From: an uncultured Clostridia bacterium
Lineage (GTDB): Bacteria > Bacillota > Clostridia > Oscillospirales > Ruminococcaceae
Length of the DNA stretch: 11,750 bases
Direction: 5' to 3'
Assembly: GCA_937891895.1 (NCBI GenBank)
Contig: CALATN010000136.1
Coordinates: forward strand, 1-11,750
The translations under genes were made by a program, and so were the position numbers. The notes under the pieces are model-generated. The model had not been told where the DNA came from. It was given only the letters and a program-made list of their open reading frames with translations, and did no database searches. Numbering within the stretch: position 1 is the first letter of the stretch; every line of letters starts with the position of its first letter. This document shows positions 1-6,687 of this stretch, piece after piece.

Positions 1-2
1 TT

Positions 3-1106
3 CCGTTCGACACCGTTCTCATCCACGGTCTTGTTCGTGACGCACAGGGCAGAAAGATGTCCAAGTCCCTGGGCAACGGCGTTGACCCGCTTGAAGAAAT
101 CGAAAAGTACGGCGCTGACGCACTCCGCTTTATGCTTGCTACAGGTAATGCTCCCGGTAACGATATGCGTTACATCGAAGACAAGGTAAAGGCTTCAAGA
201 AACTTCGCAAACAAGCTCTGGAACGCTTCACGTTTCATTATGATGAATCTCCCTGACGATTTCAAACTTAATGGTATTCCTGCTAACCTCAACGTTGAGG
301 ACAAGTGGATTATCAGCAAGTTCAACCGTCTTGCAAAGGAAGTAAACGAAAACCTCGAAGCATTCGAACTTGGCGTTGCTGTTGCAAAGCTTTATGACTT
401 CATCTGGGATGTTTACTGTGACTGGTACATCGAGCTTACAAAGCCAAGAATTGCTGCAGGCGGCGAAACTGCTGAAACTGCACAGGCTGTTCTCGTTTGG
501 GTAATGCAGGGTATGCTCAAGCTCCTCCACCCATTCATGCCTTACATCACAGAGGAAATCTGGTCTGCTGTTTCTGACAGTGACGTACCTTGTATCCTCT
601 CCACATTCCCGACTTACGACGAAAAGCTTGACTTTGCTGTTGAGGAAGCACAGTTTGAAAAGATTATCGCTGCTATCCGCGGCATCAGAAACCGCCGTGC
701 AGAAATGAACGTACCACCTTCCAAGAAGGCTGCTCTCCACATTGAAACTGCTGAAGCTGAAATCTTCGAGCAGGGCAGACTCTTCTTCGAGCGTCTTGCT
801 TCCGCGGCTGAAATTGTTATTGCTGACAAGGTTGATATGCCTGACGCTGTAACAGTTGTTACAGACTGCGCAAGAATTTTCATTCCTATGGACGAGCTGG
901 TTGACAAGGAAAAGGAACTTGCACGTCTTAACAAGGAAAAGGCTGCTGTTCAGAAGGATATCGACTTCTCCTCCAATAAGCTGAACAACGCAGGCTTCGT
1001 TGCAAAGGCACCCGCTCAGCAGGTTGAAGCTGAAAAGGCTAAGCTTGCAAAGGCACAGGAAAAGATGGCTAAGATTGAACAGTCTATTGCGGCTCTTATG
1101 AAGTAA
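3..1106 (+). CDS. valS: Valyl-tRNA synthetase, C-terminal part (5' end outside window)
   Basis: This is the C-terminal ~367 residues of valyl-tRNA synthetase, a cytosolic class I aminoacyl-tRNA synthetase that charges tRNA-Val. The frame is open from the window edge and reads IHGLVRDAQGRKMSKSLGNG, so the ATG at 57 is not a start but the Met of the KMSKS ATP-binding loop (bases 54-68). After it come the GADALRF element and a helical anticodon-binding domain (WNASRF, DKWIISKFN, WYIELTKPR, PFMPYITEEIW). The C-terminal ~65 residues are a Lys/Glu/Ala-rich coiled coil beginning VDKEKELARLNKEK, the tRNA-binding arm that sets ValRS apart from IleRS and LeuRS. The HIGH motif and most of the editing domain lie upstream of the window. 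A hairpin follows the stop. Identification is secure. Confidence 0.97.
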   Translation, partial: PFDTVLIHGLVRDAQGRKMSKSLGNGVDPLEEIEKYGADALRFMLATGNAPGNDMRYIEDKVKASRNFANKLWNASRFIMMNLPDDFKLNGIPANLNVEDKWIISKFNRLAKEVNENLEAFELGVAVAKLYDFIWDVYCDWYIELTKPRIAAGGETAETAQAVLVWVMQGMLKLLHPFMPYITEEIWSAVSDSDVPCILSTFPTYDEKLDFAVEEAQFEKIIAAIRGIRNRRAEMNVPPSKKAALHIETAEAEIFEQGRLFFERLASAAEIVIADKVDMPDAVTVVTDCARIFIPMDELVDKEKELARLNKEKAAVQKDIDFSSNKLNNAGFVAKAPAQQVEAEKAKLAKAQEKMAKIEQSIAALMK

Positions 1107-1138
1107 GGTTCTTGTGAAATAAGATTTGATAACATAAC

Positions 1139-1168
1139 AACAGCACACTATATTTTTAGTGTGCTGTT
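1139..1168 (+). terminator. Hairpin after valS, possible terminator
   Basis: A perfect 12-bp stem (AACAGCACACTA at 1139-1150, complement at 1157-1168) has a 6-nt loop and begins 33 nt after the valS stop. The run of T is in the loop rather than after the stem, so it is not a textbook intrinsic terminator. Its position between two genes still makes transcription termination or 3'-end protection the likeliest role. Confidence 0.5.
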
Positions 1169-1173
1169 ATACT
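1165..1173 (+). promoter_or_regulatory. Possible extended -10 promoter for the TPR membrane protein
   Basis: TGT-TATACT is an extended -10 element (TGn plus a 5/6 match to TATAAT). It overlaps the 3' arm of the valS hairpin and would start RNA near 1180, just before the ribosome binding site AAAGGGG at 1181-1187. No good -35 box is visible, so this is tentative. Confidence 0.3.
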
Positions 1174-1194
1174 ATGACGTAAAGGGGTTTTGGT

Positions 1195-2139
1195 ATGTTT
1201 GAGGTTACGAGGGAGATGCTGGAAAAGGCTATTGAAGAGGAACGTCTGCACAGAAGAAAAATGACAGACAGTGTGGAAAAGTTTATGCTCCCGTATATGC
1301 TTTCGGCTATGATACTTTTATTTGTAATTCTTTTTCTGCCTGTTGGCTTTGATAAAAAGCTTCTGATTTTACTGGGTACTATTCTTGTTTATGTAATTAT
1401 CGGGATAGCGGCAACACTTGTGCTGACGGCGAAATATATGAGAATAATGAATATAGCAGATGTTGCTAAAAGTCTTATTCGATATAAAAAAGAAAAGGAA
1501 ATCAGAAACAGCGATGCAAAAACCAAAATTGAATGGCTTACTGCTAAACTTTCAAAAAACCAAAATGCAAGGGAAAAGATTGGTGCAATGAATGAACTTA
1601 TGTCTGTCTATGCAGGTGAATGTATGGAGGATAAGGTTGACGAATACTATGAAATGATTATGCAGATTACCCCTAAGACACCAATAGAAAAGGTTATTAA
1701 ATTTGACTCAGTTCTGTATTATTACGATTATAAAGATGATACAGAAAAATATATCAGTGCATATAACGAAAATGAGGAGATTTTGCAGCAGTGTTGGGAT
1801 ATGCACCTGATGATGAAATTTTTGGTATTCAGCCGATACATCAGTTATCTGATTATTCAGGAAGATTATCAAAAAGCATTTGAATGCTACAATTTAAATC
1901 TTGAAATGCACGAAAAGGCGGCTGAAATAGATGTTGCATATGCTATGTCCGAGGAAAATAAAGAACTCCACTGCCTTGATTACGCAATGCTTTACTGCAA
2001 ACTCGGTGAAAAAGAAAAATCCGCGGAAAGTTTCCGCGTTGCACTTGAACGCTTCGAAAGCACCGACAAGCCTTCACTGAGAAAGCACCTGGAAAAAGTC
2101 CGCAGAATGCTTGACGAAGCAGGAATTGACTACACATAA
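1195..2139 (+). CDS. Membrane protein with TPR-like cytosolic domain, function unknown
   Basis: This 314-residue protein is not one I recognise. The start is supported by AAAGGGG at 1181-1187. Residues 1-29 are charged and hydrophilic (REMLEKAIEEERLHRRK). Two transmembrane helices follow at about 31-50 and 54-78, joined by a very short loop (VGFDKK), which gives a hairpin with both ends cytosolic. The rest (about 80-314) is soluble, helical and rich in Lys and Glu. The last third contains helix pairs that look like degenerate TPR repeats, such as YQKAFECYNLNLEMHEKAAE and CKLGEKEKSAESFRVALERF. TPR-like regions usually mediate protein contacts, so a membrane-tethered scaffold is plausible, but that is inference. 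It stands alone, bounded by a hairpin upstream and a strong terminator downstream. Confidence 0.85.
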   Translation: MFEVTREMLEKAIEEERLHRRKMTDSVEKFMLPYMLSAMILLFVILFLPVGFDKKLLILLGTILVYVIIGIAATLVLTAKYMRIMNIADVAKSLIRYKKEKEIRNSDAKTKIEWLTAKLSKNQNAREKIGAMNELMSVYAGECMEDKVDEYYEMIMQITPKTPIEKVIKFDSVLYYYDYKDDTEKYISAYNENEEILQQCWDMHLMMKFLVFSRYISYLIIQEDYQKAFECYNLNLEMHEKAAEIDVAYAMSEENKELHCLDYAMLYCKLGEKEKSAESFRVALERFESTDKPSLRKHLEKVRRMLDEAGIDYT

Positions 2140-2143
2140 AATT

Positions 2144-2171
2144 ACGGCGTACCGAATTAACGGTACGCCGT
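2144..2171. terminator. Bidirectional intrinsic terminator
   Basis: An 11-bp perfect GC-rich stem (ACGGCGTACCG at 2144-2154, complement at 2161-2171) has loop AATTAA. On the + strand it is followed by TTT; on the - strand it is followed by a T-rich run (TAATTTTA). It lies between two convergent genes and fits termination of both. Confidence 0.85.
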
Positions 2172-2179
2172 TTTGCGTG

Positions 2180-3106
2180 TCAGATAAAATATTTATGACG
2201 TTTGGTAAGTGCAAGTGTCATTTTCAGACGCACCTCATTCTGATACTCAGGCTTGACCATATAGTAAATATAGGTTTCAAGCAGGTTGATATCAGGCATT
2301 GTACGTCCCTCAATCTTGAAGTTGTTGTAGCCCATAGGCAGATACTTTTCAAAGATAGCCTGCGGGGAAATATGTGTGGAGAAGCCTGTTGTTTCGTACA
2401 GGCAAAGAAGCATTGACGGGCACTTGAAATCCTTTGAAGCGTAGGTGCGTGGGTCCTTGCCTGTTTTTTTGAAAGTCCATTCGTCAATCTGGTCCTGACC
2501 GATTGTTCGGTAGTGCTCACCGCGGCGTGGACAGTTCGGTGTACAGCAGGCATTTACGAGGATTTCACAGCGTGAACGGTCACCCTCGTCAATCTGTTCA
2601 AGCAGGTCAAACTGATTGTTGAAATTATAGTCAAGCACGACGTACTTATAATCCTTTTTAAGCTCAGCCTTTACACCCTCAATGTCACGGATTTCCTTAC
2701 AGGTTGAGGAAGTGAACTTGTATTTGGGGTACTTCTCACGGATATACTTTTCAAGTATCGGTGACATTACGATAACCTCATTCATACCGTTGTGGGCAAC
2801 ACGGAGAATAGCGTTGCTGAAAACGTCGTCCAGATGTTCTTCGGTAATGAGCGGGTTTGTGAAAGTAAAACGAAGCGGAATACCCTTGTCGTTCAGTGCC
2901 TTTGTAACAGCGGGGAGCATCTGGGGCTCGGTTATTCCGCCGAGATAGCGTCCGCCATTCCACACGCTGCCGTAGAAATTGCCGAAAACGGAAGCGATTT
3001 TCAGTCCGTCGTGGAAATACTCGGGATTCTTGCGAATAGTGTTTATCAGCAGGGAGTTAAGGTGCATATGATATGTAAAATCGGGAATGTGAAAATTGAT
3101 ATCCAT
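2180..3106 (-). CDS. U32-peptidase-like protein, probable Fe-S cluster type
   Basis: This 308-residue protein has no signal peptide or membrane segment. The best clue is FKIEGR (263-268), a signature of the U32 'peptidase' family, preceded by SKDFKCPSMLLCL (225-237), which resembles the SKDLC element there. Cysteines C180, C187, C192 and C229 (in RCEILVNACCTPNCPRRGEH and FKCPS) have spacing close to the 4Fe-4S ligands I recall for UbiU, a U32 member in oxygen-independent hydroxylation; C136, C188 and C235 are extra. U32 proteins act in tRNA/rRNA hydroxylation and quinone synthesis, and genuine protease activity is doubtful. The N-terminal half (MDINFHIPDF, GSVWNGGRYLGGITEP) is a probable TIM-barrel half without an identifiable substrate site. 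The start is supported by TTTGGAGGAA just upstream. No partner gene is adjacent. The superfamily call is fairly confident; the specific function is unknown. Confidence 0.75.
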   Translation of the reverse strand: MDINFHIPDFTYHMHLNSLLINTIRKNPEYFHDGLKIASVFGNFYGSVWNGGRYLGGITEPQMLPAVTKALNDKGIPLRFTFTNPLITEEHLDDVFSNAILRVAHNGMNEVIVMSPILEKYIREKYPKYKFTSSTCKEIRDIEGVKAELKKDYKYVVLDYNFNNQFDLLEQIDEGDRSRCEILVNACCTPNCPRRGEHYRTIGQDQIDEWTFKKTGKDPRTYASKDFKCPSMLLCLYETTGFSTHISPQAIFEKYLPMGYNNFKIEGRTMPDINLLETYIYYMVKPEYQNEVRLKMTLALTKRHKYFI

Positions 3107-3136
3107 AATGTTCCTCCAAAAAAATAATCTGTATTC

Positions 3137-3165
3137 AGTTTAACATATACGGCGCTGTTTTGCAA
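3137..3165 (-). promoter_or_regulatory. Promoter for the U32-like gene
   Basis: Read on the - strand, TTGCAA (3165-3160) and TAAACT (3142-3137) are separated by 17 bp. They lie about 30 nt upstream of the start codon, with GGAGGAA between them and the ATG. Confidence 0.6.
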
Positions 3166-3185
3166 GCTAAATTTTCCGTCAGCTA

Positions 3186-3214
3186 TTGCCAAGAGGTAGA
3201 AAATGTTGTATAAT
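3186..3214 (+). promoter_or_regulatory. Promoter for the amino acid ABC transporter
   Basis: TTGCCA (3186-3191), a 17-bp spacer and a perfect TATAAT (3209-3214) lie 64 nt upstream of the permease start. RNA would begin near 3221 and give a leader of about 58 nt, in which I see no clear riboswitch. This and the U32 promoter fire away from each other. Confidence 0.75.
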
Positions 3215-3278
3215 TAAGTGTAATATTGTAATAAAGCGATGCCGTATTATTATGGCAATTCTGATATGAGGTGATTTT

Positions 3279-3977
3279 TTGACTTGGGAGGAAATTCTCC
3301 AGTGTACAGGGGTTATCCTGAACTATCTTGTGCCTACGCTCAAGGTTTTCGGCTTCACACTCCTGTTCTCCATTCCGCTTGGTATGGTTGTTGCACTGCT
3401 TAAAATGTGTAAATTCAAGCCTGTTTCCTGGCTTATCAACGTGTACATACTGATTATGAGAGGTACGCCTCTTATGCTTCAGATTATCACGATTTACTAC
3501 GCAATTCCGATGATGAAGGTTTCTGATTCTGCTTTTCTGCAAAATCTTTTTGCAGGTGTGGATATCAAGAGCGACAGCTATCAGTTCAATGCGCTGATTG
3601 TTGCGTTTGCACTGAACTATGCGGCTTACTTTGCCGAAATTTTCAGAGGCGGTATTGAGTCAATCCCTAAGGGACAGTACGAAGCGGCAGCGGCTCTCGG
3701 TATGACAAAGAGTCAGACGTTTTTCCGCGTGGTGCTTCCACAGGTTATCAAGAGAATTGTTCCTGCAAGTTCAAACGAGGTTATCACACTTGTCAAGGAT
3801 ACCTCGCTTGCTTCGGTTATCGCCTATGCTGAAATCTTCCGTAAGGCAAAGGAACAGATGGTTTCCTACAGTAACCTTACTCCGCTTTTCATTGCGGGCG
3901 TATTCTATTTCATAATGAACGCAATTCTTACAACGCTGTTTGCGACAGTTGAAAAGAAGCTGGATTATTACAAATAA
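3279..3977 (+). CDS. Polar amino acid ABC transporter, permease subunit (HisM/GlnP type)
   Basis: This 232-residue inner-membrane permease belongs to the His/Glu/Gln/Arg/cystine ABC importer family. It starts with TTG, placed by the unusually long anti-SD match GAGGTGAT at 3268-3275. Hydrophobic segments lie at about 10-43, 50-78, 102-121 and 200-223. IMRGTPLMLQ (59-68) is characteristic of the family. The cytoplasmic EAA loop that docks onto the ATPase is EAAAALGMTKSQTFFRVVLPQ (135-155), with the invariant Gly141. KDTSLASVIAYAEIF (173-187) matches the conserved region near the C terminus. The ATPase gene follows after 12 nt, so the two are co-transcribed. The periplasmic-type binding protein that would set specificity is absent here. 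Given the cysE and cysS genes further on, cystine is one possible substrate, but nothing in the sequence proves it. Confidence 0.93.
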   Translation: MTWEEILQCTGVILNYLVPTLKVFGFTLLFSIPLGMVVALLKMCKFKPVSWLINVYILIMRGTPLMLQIITIYYAIPMMKVSDSAFLQNLFAGVDIKSDSYQFNALIVAFALNYAAYFAEIFRGGIESIPKGQYEAAAALGMTKSQTFFRVVLPQVIKRIVPASSNEVITLVKDTSLASVIAYAEIFRKAKEQMVSYSNLTPLFIAGVFYFIMNAILTTLFATVEKKLDYYK

Positions 3978-3989
3978 GGAGCATTATAT

Positions 3990-4763
3990 ATGGCAATACT
4001 TGAAGTGCGCAGCCTTTCCAAAAGCTTTGACAAGCTTGAGGTGCTGAAGGATATTTCCTTCGACGTGGAAAAGGGCGAGGTTGTGGCAATTATCGGACCG
4101 TCGGGAAGCGGTAAGTCCACGCTTCTGCGGTGCATAAATCAGCTTGAAAAGGCAAGCGGAGGTACAGTAAGGGTCTGCGGACTTGACCTTATTGAGGGGT
4201 ACAAGAACGGCAAGCCTATTTACGCCCCTGCTGACGTTCTCCGTGAGATACGTCTCAAAATCGGACTTGTTTTCCAGAACTTCAATCTGTTTCCTCATAT
4301 GAGCGTGCTGAAGAATATTACTGAGGCTCCGATGTGCGTGCTGAAAAAGAGCAGGCAGGAGGCTGAGGAAACCGCAACGGTGCTTCTCGAAAAGATGGGA
4401 CTTGCGGCTAAGGCTGACGCTTACCCATGCGAGCTTTCGGGCGGTCAGCAGCAGCGTGTTTCCATTGCACGTGCACTTGCGCTCAGTCCTGAGGTGCTGT
4501 TCTTTGACGAGCCTACTTCGGCGCTTGACCCTGAGCTGACAGGGGAAATCCTCAAGGTTATCAAGGAGCTTGCAAAGGAAAAGATGACAATGGTTATCGT
4601 TACTCACGAAATGGCTTTTGCAAGGGATGTTGCCGACCACGTTATCTTTATGGACGGCGGTGTAATTGTTGAGGAGGGCACTCCCAACCAGGTATTCGGT
4701 GACACGCAGAACGAGCGTACGAAGCAGTTCTTGCAGCGTTATAACAATGATTTCAAGGATTAA
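3990..4763 (+). CDS. Polar amino acid ABC transporter, ATP-binding subunit (GlnQ/HisP type)
   Basis: This 257-residue cytosolic ATPase powers the importer formed with the upstream permease. All nucleotide-binding elements are intact: Walker A GPSGSGKST (36-44), Q-loop Gln96 in VFQNFNLFPH, ABC signature LSGGQQQR (149-156), Walker B VLFFDEPTSALD (169-180, catalytic Glu174) and H-loop His206 in VTHEMAFA. The VFQNFNLFPHMSVLKNI segment and the overall length are typical of polar amino acid transporters. Between Walker A and the Q-loop there is a slightly long stretch (EGYKNGKPIYAPADVLREIR), seen in some members of this group. The ribosome binding site AAGGAG overlaps the permease stop codon. A strong hairpin directly after the stop ends the two-gene unit. 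Substrate is not determinable from this subunit. Confidence 0.95.
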   Translation: MAILEVRSLSKSFDKLEVLKDISFDVEKGEVVAIIGPSGSGKSTLLRCINQLEKASGGTVRVCGLDLIEGYKNGKPIYAPADVLREIRLKIGLVFQNFNLFPHMSVLKNITEAPMCVLKKSRQEAEETATVLLEKMGLAAKADAYPCELSGGQQQRVSIARALALSPEVLFFDEPTSALDPELTGEILKVIKELAKEKMTMVIVTHEMAFARDVADHVIFMDGGVIVEEGTPNQVFGDTQNERTKQFLQRYNNDFKD

Positions 4764-4794
4764 AAATGGTGTTGTCAATTTGACAACACCATTT
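4764..4794. terminator. Bidirectional terminator, near-perfect 31-nt palindrome
   Basis: A 13-bp stem (4764-4776 with 4782-4794, core ATGGTGTTGTC) closes a 5-nt loop AATTT. The + strand continues GTTTTTA and the - strand TTTTTAAT. It sits in the 35-nt gap between the convergent ATPase and chemoreceptor stop codons and serves both. Confidence 0.88.
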
Positions 4795-4798
4795 GTTT

Positions 4799-6490
4799 TT
4801 ATATTGTAAATTTTCCAACAAGCTCTTTAAGCAGTTCAGCCTGTCCCGAAAGTTCTTCGGAAGCAGCAGCACTCTGTTCTGCTGTTGCGGAGTTTGTCTG
4901 AACGACACAGGAAATCTGTTCCACGCCTGTGCTTACCTGCATAAGTGCGGAAGCTTGCTTTGCGGAAGCTTCAGAAATCTGCTCTACATTCTCTGTAAGC
5001 TTCTTTGCACCTTCCACTGCTTCTGCAAGACGTGCTGCGGTTTCATCGGCAATTTCCTTGCCGCGTTCAACCGCTGTTACACTGCTTTCAATAAGTGAAG
5101 CCGTGTTCTGAGAAGCTTCTGCAGACTTGGCGGCGAGCTGCCTTACCTCGTCGGCAACAACTGCAAAGCCCTTGCCTGCTTCACCTGCACGTGCAGCTTC
5201 AACAGCTGCATTCAGAGCAAGAATATTTGTCTGGAACGCGATATCTTCAATTGCCTTGATGATTTCGCCAATCTGCGCTGAGGAGTCTGCAATTTCGTCC
5301 ATAGCCGCAACCATATGCTTCATCTGTTCATTGCTTGCTTCCATTTGTTCGGAAGCCTTTTCTGCAAGTTCACCTGCGACACGTGCGTTGCCGGCATTGG
5401 TTTGTACCACGTCAAGCACGTCGCTGATTGTTGCGGAAAGCTCCTCAACAGCACTTGCCTGCTCGGTAGCACCCTGCGAAAGGGACTGTGCTCCTGCGGA
5501 AACCTGTTCAGAGCCCATAGAAACCTGTCCCGAAGCGTCGAAGATTGTACGCATTGCCTCGTTCTGAGAAGAAATTGTCTTTCTGAGGGAATCAAGGAGC
5601 GGTGAAAAATCTCCCTTGTAAAGATATTCACGTTCTGTTTCAGCAGTAAGATTACCTCCTGCAAGCTCTGCAAGCAGAGCGGAAAGGTCATTGATAATCT
5701 GCTGTAAGGAGTCAGCCGTTGTATAGAGTGCTTCCATAAGAAGACCTGTTTCGTCCTTTGCACCTGTAACTTCGACAGGTGAAGTGAGGTCACCCTCGGA
5801 AAGTCCCTGCAAACGCTTTACACAAGCACTGATTGGTTTGGAAATGCTTCGTGCAATAAATAGGCCGCACATTACAGAAATGATTACAGAAGCAACGGTT
5901 ATTCCGATACTTACAAGAGAAGCGGTGCTTGCCATAGAGGAAAGGGTAGCACTTGCAATGTCACCGTCTTCTTCTTTCAGTGCAAGAAGACCTTCCCAAG
6001 CAGTATAAAGGTCGTTATAGAGAGGGTCAAGGTCACGGATTGCTGCAGCCTGCGCTCTGGAAATTTCTGTTGCATCAAAGGTGTTACCCTGTTCAATGAT
6101 AGGCTTGGAGGTTGTTATGTAAGCTTCATAGGCGGCAGAAATTTTCGCATATTGTGCAATTTCGTCTTCAAGCTGAAGATTTGCGGAAATAGCCGCAGCA
6201 TATGTATTATAAAGCTGTTCATCCTCTTCAAGCTTTGCAAGCGCTTTTTTCATCTGCACAGTATCCTTGAAGCCGATTACATCACGAACCTGCTTATCAT
6301 AATCGGCAATAGTCATAATAGCCTTACCGATGTCACCTTGTGTAAATCCGTAATAAATAAGGGTGTTGTGGTGCTGATTGTTAAGGTTGTTCATCATAAT
6401 ATTTGCAACAATACCAGAAACAGCCGATATTATCGAAATAATCAAAAAGCTGATAATCAGCTTGGTGCGAAGCTTCATATTTTTAAGCAT
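4799..6490 (-). CDS. Methyl-accepting chemotaxis protein
   Basis: This is a 563-residue membrane chemoreceptor. A short cytosolic tail leads into TM1 (about 10-33), then an extracytoplasmic, mostly helical domain (about 34-190) of the four-helix-bundle kind, then TM2 (about 192-216). HAMP follows (about 217-268, ending RSISKPISACVKRLQGLSEG), and a second HAMP-like segment contains LAELAGGNLTAETERE. The rest is a long coiled-coil signalling domain. Its hairpin tip, which contacts CheA and CheW, is intact: IEDIAFQTNILALNAAVEAA then AGKGFAVVADEVRQLA. Glu/Gln/Ala-rich stretches are candidate methylation sites. A longer ORF starts at 6523, but the promoter's predicted RNA start falls at that ATG and it has no ribosome binding site. 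The ATG at 6490 has AAAGGCGG seven bases upstream, so I chose it. No che or flagellar genes are nearby. Confidence 0.93.
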   Translation of the reverse strand: MLKNMKLRTKLIISFLIISIISAVSGIVANIMMNNLNNQHHNTLIYYGFTQGDIGKAIMTIADYDKQVRDVIGFKDTVQMKKALAKLEEDEQLYNTYAAAISANLQLEDEIAQYAKISAAYEAYITTSKPIIEQGNTFDATEISRAQAAAIRDLDPLYNDLYTAWEGLLALKEEDGDIASATLSSMASTASLVSIGITVASVIISVMCGLFIARSISKPISACVKRLQGLSEGDLTSPVEVTGAKDETGLLMEALYTTADSLQQIINDLSALLAELAGGNLTAETEREYLYKGDFSPLLDSLRKTISSQNEAMRTIFDASGQVSMGSEQVSAGAQSLSQGATEQASAVEELSATISDVLDVVQTNAGNARVAGELAEKASEQMEASNEQMKHMVAAMDEIADSSAQIGEIIKAIEDIAFQTNILALNAAVEAARAGEAGKGFAVVADEVRQLAAKSAEASQNTASLIESSVTAVERGKEIADETAARLAEAVEGAKKLTENVEQISEASAKQASALMQVSTGVEQISCVVQTNSATAEQSAAASEELSGQAELLKELVGKFTI

Positions 6491-6497
6491 AACATAG

Positions 6498-6505
6498 CCG
6501 CCTTT
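6498..6505 (-). promoter_or_regulatory. Ribosome binding site deciding the chemoreceptor start
   Basis: AAAGGCGG on the - strand lies 7 nt before the ATG at 6490. It is the only Shine-Dalgarno-like sequence near either candidate start, which favours 6490 over 6523. Confidence 0.7.
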
Positions 6506-6530
6506 CAGTGGTGTAATGTTCATACTTTTA

Positions 6531-6559
6531 ATTATACGATATATCTATAGCTTTGTCAA
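6531..6559 (-). promoter_or_regulatory. Consensus sigma-A promoter for the chemoreceptor gene
   Basis: On the - strand TTGACA (6559-6554) and TATAAT (6536-6531) are both perfect, with an optimal 17-bp spacer. The RNA would start near 6524. This is a housekeeping promoter, not the sigma-28 type (TAAA...GCCGATAA) common for chemotaxis genes. Confidence 0.9.
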
Positions 6560-6604
6560 AGATATTGGTGCAGAATTTGACAGCAGTTTTTTGTACACTT
6601 TAGC

Positions 6605-6638
6605 TAAAATAAAAACCGCTAATTGGGAATTAAACGGT
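6605..6638 (-). terminator. Intrinsic terminator of the HTH-superoxide reductase gene
   Basis: On the - strand a hairpin (ACCG plus TTAATT-type arms at 6638-6628 and 6624-6615, with a small bulge and a CCC loop) is followed directly by TTTTTATTTTA. It lies about 50 nt past the gene's stop. The rest of the interval up to the chemoreceptor promoter holds nothing else I can support. Confidence 0.65.
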
Positions 6639-6687
6639 AAAAATCACAACGAGAATATGATATAAAAATAAAATCACTATCTTGATT

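Noticed and set aside
57..59. ATG at 57 as the start of a short valS-like gene
   Set aside because: It is the Met of KMSKS and the frame is open to the window's first bases, so this is the tail of a longer gene.
228..1148. Long open frame antisense to valS (306 codons)
   Set aside because: It lies wholly opposite a conserved gene, its product is Cys/Leu/Ser-rich with no recognisable domain, and it has no convincing ribosome binding site.
3183..3542. Open frame opposite the permease start and its promoter
   Set aside because: It covers the permease promoter region on the wrong strand, and the product looks random (His/Asn-rich) with no domain.
3984..4778. Open frame antisense to the ABC ATPase (264 codons)
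   Set aside because: It mirrors the ATPase gene almost exactly, would run through the terminator hairpin, and encodes nothing recognisable.
5127..5567. Open frame antisense to the chemoreceptor signalling domain
   Set aside because: The Ala/Ser-rich translation is the shadow of the coiled-coil coding sequence.
6577..6616. TTGACA on the + strand at 6577-6582 as a promoter
   Set aside because: There is no acceptable -10 at 16-18 bp and no + strand gene follows; only the end of a - strand gene lies downstream.
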